This document shows, piece by piece, positions 57,816-64,000 of a DNA stretch of 64,000 bases (positions are counted from its first letter, which is position 1; the number at the start of each line of letters is the position of its first letter). Made by a program: the position numbers and the translations under genes. This stretch comes from Cymbidium sinense (lineage: Eukaryota; Streptophyta; Magnoliopsida; Asparagales; Orchidaceae): contig CM038222.1 in the NCBI GenBank assembly GCA_021442155.1, positions 19,416,923 through 19,480,922 of the forward strand. Direction: 5' to 3'. The notes under the pieces were generated by a model. It was not told where the DNA came from, did no database searches, and saw only the letters and a list, made by a program, of their open reading frames with translations.

Positions 57816-59290
57816 TGAGTGAATCATGGACCATCGTGCCAACCATCTGGGTAGCGTCGGCCGTCTTATGAGATACTACAGTAGATTGACTCTGGATATC
57901 AACTTCACTTTTTGAGAAAGCATATAATGACGTAGCTTTTGGGATGTAAAGATTAAAGCTAGGCAATGTTTCTCAATGGGTGGATAATTGGCTCTAGTAG
58001 GGATTAGATGATGGCTGAGATAATAGAGAGTGTTCTCTTTCCTTTCATCATTGGCTTGGGCCAACAAAGTGCCAAAGGAGTCATCTAATGCAGCAGTGTA
58101 GAGGATGACTGGCTTACTAGAGTTAGAGTCTGCTAGAACTGGCAGCATCTTCAGGTAGTGCTTGATGTCTTTAAAGGCATGCTGGCACTTATCATCCTAG
58201 TTAAACTTAGTGTCCTTTTGATAAGTGTTGAAAATGGATGCACCTTCTTGATAGGTTGAATATGAAGCATCTTAGCTATGCCAATCGCACTTGAAATGAT
58301 CTAAGTTGAGTTAGACTTTTAGGTGGTAGAATTTCTAGTATCCCTTTGATCTTCTCCGAATTGATCTCGATCCTCGGAGTCAGACAACAAACCCAAGGAA
58401 CTTCTTTGAAGATACTCCAAATGCACACTTCAGGGGGTTCATTTTGAGGTTAAATTATCTTAACCATTCGAAAACTACTCTCAAGTCGAAAAGGTGGACT
58501 TTTTTTTCTTTACTTTTGACTACAATATCATCGCCATAACACACGACTTAATGATGAATGAGTTCATTGAAGATTTGAGTCATAGGTAGCTGGTATATGG
58601 CACTGGCTTTTTTAAGGCTGAAAGTCATGACCTTATAATAATAAATTTTGATCGGGGTTTAAAAACTAGTATTTGTGTCATCTTCATAGGCCATCTTAAT
58701 TTTGTTGTAGCTAAATGAGCCATCCATGAAAGAGAAGATTGCATGAGATGAGGTAATGTCCATCATCAGCTCTGGGATTGGTAGTGAAAATTCATTATAT
58801 GGACATGCCTTATTTATGTTCCTAAAGTCAACACATATGTGAATTTGGCCCTTCATCTTCTTAAATGGGACAACACTGGCCAAACAGGTAGGGTATTTTT
58901 TTTATGATGACACTAGAATCGATCAGTTTCTTGACTTCAAAAATGACCTGTTGTTCGATGTCTAATCGCATGTGTCTAGGAGCTTGCTTGATAAGGTTAG
59001 TGCTAGGCTTGATCGCTAGTTTGTCGACTGCTACATCAGGAGATAAACTGGTCATCTCTTCATAACTCCATGTGAAGTAGTCCTTAAACTCATTCAATAG
59101 CATAACTAAGTCATTAGTTTCAGTTTGGTTCAATAAGGAACTGATATATGTTGGGCATAGATCTTCTTTAGTCCCTAAGTTGATTTCTTTGAGTTTTGAT
59201 TTCTTCTTCAAACTCCATGGTGGTCTATCCTTGACTTGGAAATCATCTAAAGTTTGAAGCACTCCTCCTCATAAGTGTTAGTGTTATTTG
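57816..59290 (-). pseudogene. Tat reverse transcriptase and RNase H, copy 3
   Basis: Pre-RT 58861-59262: NLGTKEDLCPTYISSLL, FKDYFTWSYEEMTSLSPDVA, VDKLAIKPSTNLIKQAPRHM. RT 58659-58883: KGQIHICVDFRNINKACPYN, EFSLPIPELMMDITSSHAIF, SFMDGSFSYNKIKMAYEDD. The active site near 58530 reads CYGDDIVVKSK (Y-x-D-D kept). RNase H 57876-58148: KPVILYTAALDDSFGTLLAQ, ENTLYYLSHHLIPTRANYPP, IEKHCLALIFTSQKLRHYML. These join in the usual RT-RNase H order; frameshifts occur near 58290 and 58650. Confidence 0.85.
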
Positions 59291-60060
59291 AAAAGAACCT
59301 ATCGTATTCTAAATGATTGGTGATGACTATGTAGTAATTTTAATCATTGATTGGACCCACTGTACTGAATCCTAGTCCTTGTCTTGATTGAGAATGTCTG
59401 CATTTGTTATCCCATAACCTCTTGAAGTAATCTAGCCTGTGTTTAGACCAAGTATGTGGGATTAATCTCTTCTTTGCTAAATTAAGAACATAAGGTGAGT
59501 ACCAATCAAAAGGAAATTATATTAAATCTTTATATTAATTATCCTCAAGTTATACATCAACTTATTGACTTGAGGATGATGCTCCCAGAAAGAATCTCTG
59601 AGTCTTCACAACTATGGATGACTTAGGGGCTTCCTTAATTACCAAAATCTCAACTTTTTGTGAGAAAAGTGGGGTTAGATCTAAGGTTCCCAATTGATGC
59701 CTGACTATTTCACATATAGACTTGGATACACTCATGCTTTGCTTTAGAGCATAGTCTTCATCACTGTCTAGCTCAGCTATCACCTCAAAAGAAATCAACT
59801 ACTGAGAAGAGATGGATGGTGTGCTAACCATATAAGACTTATCCTATGAACTAGATTCTAAGTTTATATGGATATCAAGTGTACTCCTTGTAGCTAGGAC
59901 ATATCTATTTTTGGGTGGCCAATAAGGAGGTCTTCCATCCCTAGGGCTGCCTCTAGATCTACCTCTTCCTCAGCCTGGTGGAGGTCAGGTCATCCTACCC
60001 ATATATTCAAATGAAGAATGAACTATGGGTGGAATCTAATCTCAGGCTTGTTCCTCCTAC
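59291..60060 (-). pseudogene. Tat protease-RT spacer, copy 3
   Basis: 59562-59798 reads ISFEVIAELDSDEDYALKQS, PLFSQKVEILVIKEAPKSSI, a segment also present in copy 2 at 33437-33640 in broken frames. The remainder is frameshifted spacer with no domain recognised. Confidence 0.65.
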
Positions 60061-60560
60061 AAGTCTATTTTTTGCTCCCTTTTATTTTTAATCTTGTTTT
60101 CTTTTTCTTATATTTTTGAGCTTTGGCCAAGTTCAAAAGAATAGACTTGTTGATATTGAGGGAGGTAGTAGGCCACATCCTCATATATGCTGACCTCTTG
60201 AACTGTAAATGGCTTGAGATCTCCTTTGACACAGTACTCGATCCCCCTCTCGTGAATGAGATGCACTGGTGTATAGAGGATGTGACCATGTTGTTCTCAT
60301 GTATCCACGGTCTTTCTATCAAAGCATTGAAATATGTATCTGAATTTATAATGTGAAACTTAGCTTCAGTCTTCCACTCGTCAATCTCCATTGGAAACAC
60401 TATGGAGCCTAAAGCCCTCTCGCCTTTCTCATTGAATCCTTTTAACATCATCCTCTATGAATTGAGTTTAGAGATTTCAATCCTTAAGTAGGCAAAGGTC
60501 TTTAGACTCATAATGTTGACTGCTGCACGTGGGTCAACCAACACTCTGGATAGCCTAACT
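60061..60560 (-). pseudogene. Tat aspartic protease, copy 3
   Basis: The sense strand gives RVLVDPRAAVNIMSLKT near 60500-60550, then MMLKGFNEKGERALGSIVFP, MEIDEWKTEAKFHIINSDTY, FNALIERPWIHENNMV and a Lys-rich end (KKKKTRLKIKGSKK). The position of the catalytic motif has DPRA; the DTG/DSG-type glycine is Arg. Confidence 0.8.
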
Positions 60561-63500
60561 CTGCCCATTTCCACTGTGATACAGAGGGGACGGTTGTGTC
60601 TGATCATCCCTAAAAGCAAGTCTTCATTACTAAAAGTGACTCTAGGGACGTCCTATAAATAGTAAACCTCTTCTATAGTAGCGATCAGCTCAGCTAATCA
60701 TATCTCTAGATCAAGAAAAGCTTTTATTAGAGATTCCCTCATCTCTTTAGATAAGACAAAGATGTCATATATGCTTAACTTAGCTGGCAACTTTCTAAGG
60801 TGAGCTAGAATATTGTAATCAACTTTGGCTGGTCCTCCGTAAGCATATCCATAGGTGGAGAGTCCTCTGGAGGGGCTATCTGCTCACTGGAACTAATGTC
60901 TTGCTTACCCTTATCCTGAAGTGCTCTAGGAGTAGAACTTTACCACTACATAGGTTGACTTTAGAGACTTCATGTGGTAGGTTGGCAAAAAGTTCTACCT
61001 GCTCATCGGGTATACCTACAGCTTCACCTATGGGATGCTCGGAGTCGGTTGAATCCAAGTCAATCTAAATGGGTGAACCCGATTGATTTAGAAAAGGAAA
61101 GTCTGATTCTAGATTAAAAGAGAAAGGTTCAAAATTATTAGAGCTATTATTATTTTTTTAGACTTGGAGAGCTTTTAATAAGAATAAAATAAAGAGCGTC
61201 ATAAATGGACAAGATGTAAGTGGAATCTATTTTATTCATTGATTTCTTTTTAGGTGGAGGTATATAATAGAATCAATTAAAGTAAGTAAAGGTTTTAGTG
61301 CCCTTGTTTGATAATGACACTTTGTCAAAAGAAGAAATGGATGAAGTAGTAGCTGCAATGGTGGAGGAAATACTAGACTCGATTGGTGGTTACAATACTG
61401 AACTATCCCAAGAAAGTGTGGACTATTGCTACTACTGAGCTCCCACTTTTCTCATGTTGTCTTTGTCAACCTGCAAACCTTCCTTGATGTTGGAGGTTTG
61501 AGCTGCCTTAGGCACCTACAAGGAGAGTTTCTTAATCTTAGAAATAATCTTTTTAGAGGTTTGAGATAAGGAAATATCCCAATATTATTTTATCTTGAGA
61601 GGATCACATGTATCCCCAAAGATTACCCTGACAGAACTAGATGGTTATTCTAATAAGTAATCCATAGTAAAAATTATGGCACCCAACTTGTGGCTATGCT
61701 AAAGCCAGTCCTTGAAGGTGACATAGTCCTATAAGGCATGGCCTAACATGTGGTGGTCATGGCAAAGTTAGGATCATTGCTCTTGCCCACTTCCTCCAGC
61801 CTATTCAGCTATAGTAGCTAGAAATTAGGCTTCATTAAGAGGTTTTTAAAGATTTTCTTGACTACTGCCCTCTTGAATGAATATGTCTTATTTAGTTTGT
61901 CCAGAAGAGTAGGTGGTTAATAGCTACCTGGCGATGGATATGAGTTCTGCTAGTGGGTATACTACTAAGGAGGTGGTTGTAATGGCCATCGAAGTGACTG
62001 TGGTGGCCAGTATGATGATCGAGGTGGTGGTAGAGGTGGTGGATATGGAGGCTATTGAGCTCTAGGTCTCTCAAACTAAACACTAAGTGGCTACTTCCCC
62101 TTGTCAACTGATGCCACAGCCACTGGCTTCTTTTCAAAAGCTTTCTTCAATTTAGGCTTGGATGACTGGTCTTGAAAAAGTAACTATTTTTCTTCTCCTT
62201 GTAGACTAGCCACCTTTTTGATTAACTTCTCAAAAGTTTTGATTGTAAATCCTTTGAGCATAAAAGGAACTGAGCCATGAATATTCTTAAGAAGAATCTC
62301 TAAGCCATGTTGTTCGGATAACTGCGGTTCATATTTCATACTCAAGTTTTGCCACTTGAGAATATAATCAATGAGGGTCTCACTAGGGTTTTATTGTGCT
62401 ACAATGAGATAGCCCATAGTCACCCTTTATTGAGCTCCATCAAATCTCTTAATGAAAGTTGTCCCAACTCAGCAAATATCTTTACTGAACAATTGGGCAG
62501 TTCGGCGTACCAATCGAATGCAATCTATAAAAGACTATTGACAAATAAGCGAAAGAGAAGTGCATTGCTACCACGGGCATTGCAATAGTTGGCTCTAAAG
62601 TATGCTATATGTTGTCAAGGGTTCCCACTGCCATCAAAAATTTTGAAAGAAGGTATCACAAAACTTTTGGGATACTGAACTGTAACAAATTCCTCTAGGT
62701 TGGGTCTACACTTTGGAATGATTGACGTACCTTGAGCTTGTGCCAATGCTTCTCTCACTTATTGTTCCGCCATTTCTTTGAGGCATCTCTCCTACATGAA
62801 GGTATTATCTATGACATTTCTATGGCTACCACTGTCCTGATCTACAAGAGAGGTACTCTTGGGGGGTTCTAAGACATGTAGAAGCTTGGGTTGCTCAGCC
62901 TCCATAAGACTAGGATGTAATGGAGCTTCATTCTCAAGTGTTAGTACTGCCACTAACAAATCCTCCTTCTTCTCCATCCTATGGATTTAATCATCCTTCT
63001 GCCTAAGCTACCGGAGGAGGTATTTGGTTGAATGGACGACATCATCTTCTTCAACCACAACACCTTCCTGGCTTTGATGGTCTCAGTGGTGGGAGCTTTG
63101 AGTATCTACCATGTGGACTTTGGCTGAATCCTCTAGAAGATCATCCTTATCGGGGTCAAAAGAAACCTTCCCCTCCTCTGAGCTTGAATGATCTTTACCT
63201 AGAAGTCATCTCTTATTAGCAAAGTAGTCCTCTAAGATGTCATCTATTAAACAATCTTCTACTTTGTCTGGCTGAACCAGAATAAAGACTCGTTGATGGA
63301 CAGCTATGCAACTATGCTCGTCTGAATCTATGCAATGGATGCTGCCTACTGATGGGAAACCCTCACTAAGAGGATCGACTACCATGGGAACTATACCAAT
63401 GTCCCTCCTCGCTACTATCATTGCTGGACTCACTGGCCTATGGTTGTGGTGGTGGCATGACCACGGTGACTTTGGGTCTCCACTCCTTCACCACAACTGA

Positions 63501-64000
63501 AGTGGGAGGTTGAATGGGAGAGCTCGACCTCACCTCATTAGGTGAAGTAGATGGAGTGGGATCTTTAGGCTGTAGCTAGATCACCAATGGGGACTTCATC
63601 TCCTCGAATGTAGATCTCTGAACCTTGGTAGGAATAGTTGAAGGAGGGACCTGGACAAGTAATCTGGACAGGGAGCGGTGTGATGGAGGTAACACTATCC
63701 TTCAATGGATGGTGGTGTCGATGAGTACTATACCGTTTATGTGACGCCTGTCCGGATCGTGGAAGTCAAGCGAGGCCATCAACCACCAAGATCCATCTCT
63801 TCCTAAACCGCTGGCAACTTTGGCCTTGGTGGCCCTCTCTCAATGATCTGGGAACTGATGCTCCTGGGGATCACAAACCTAAGATTGAATAATGCACCAG
63901 ACTCTGAGTGTCTGTAGGCTCTACCAACTTGGTGAAGAATTATTCTGAGGCTAGCATAGAGTTTCTTCCTCTGCCTAGTTGGTACCTCATAGTAAGCTGG
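60561..64000 (-). pseudogene. Tat gag, copy 3 (incomplete at window end)
   Basis: Collinear with 34421-37906. Recognisable parts: DEQVELFANLPHEVSKVNLC near 60900-61010, Ser/Lys-rich linkers at 61120-61620, a His/Pro-rich low-complexity stretch (61892-62137) equivalent to the Pro/Gln-rich stretch in copy 2, capsid-like FVNSLL..A.DWYAELPN words near 62480-62560, and EKKEDLLVAVLTLENEAPLH at 62792-62977. Stops in every piece; the start lies beyond the window. Confidence 0.75.

Larger units (their letters stand above)
52453..64000 (-). mobile_element. Tat-lineage Ty3/gypsy retrotransposon, copy 3 (runs off window)
   Basis: Sense order from the window end: gag, protease, RT, RNase H, archaeal-type RNase H, HHCC/integrase and a 3.5 kb 3' UTR. 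It is the most complete of the three pol regions and is collinear with copy 2 through gag-aRH and with copy 1 through aRH-3' UTR. Its LTRs are not visible: the 5' one is beyond 64000 and the 3' one is missing or replaced by telomere-like DNA at 52452. Confidence 0.85.

Overview
The window looks like repeat-dominated nuclear DNA of a flowering plant. This rests on three things: plant-type TTTAGGG telomere-like repeats, plant transposon lineages (Tat Ty3/gypsy with a second, archaeal-type RNase H; Sirevirus-like Ty1/copia; L1 and RTE LINEs), and fragments of a plant glycine-rich RNA-binding protein (GRP7/8 type). The species is not determinable from what I can read. I found no intact host gene, tRNA, rRNA or CRISPR array. 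Almost every coding region is a decayed transposon domain with frameshifts and stops.

Layout. 1-3180 (+): 3' part of a Tat element (RNase H, second RNase H, integrase, 3' UTR with a repeated word). 3240-16808: a composite satellite of degenerate TTTAGGG repeats, T-rich blocks that each open with a shared short anchor, two GGCCCAGGG-rich blocks, three copies of a GR-RBP 3' fragment, and two copies of an L1 3' tail. 16809-23050 (-): a longer L1 LINE with decayed ORF2. 23127-29508 (-): a copia element (one LTR, polypurine tract, RNase H, RT, integrase) with an RTE LINE at 25311-26990 inside it. 29509-42452 (-): a Tat element with a truncated LTR, RNase H domains, RT, protease, gag, a long leader with a hairpin array, a primer-binding site and a complete LTR; its integrase and 3' UTR are deleted. 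42453-46795: AT-rich DNA with no gene I recognise and two microsatellites. 46932-52452: a second telomere-like block with two more GR-RBP fragments, bracketed by direct repeats. 52453-64000 (-): a third Tat element from 3' UTR (repeat- and hairpin-rich) through integrase, RNase H domains, RT and protease to gag, running off the window.

Most interesting signals. (1) About 19 hairpins in the Tat 5' leader (38431-39980) keep a common loop while the two arms change together. (2) A second hairpin series in the 3' UTR of another Tat copy (52757-53387) has a conserved CC-RCTA-RGG core and variable but self-complementary arms. (3) Five GR-RBP 3' fragments share the same breakpoints and flanks and lie inside telomere-like DNA. 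(4) Two Tat copies share Asn at the first catalytic Asp position of integrase. All comparisons were made by eye. Some irregularity in the telomere-like blocks could be base-calling or assembly error.
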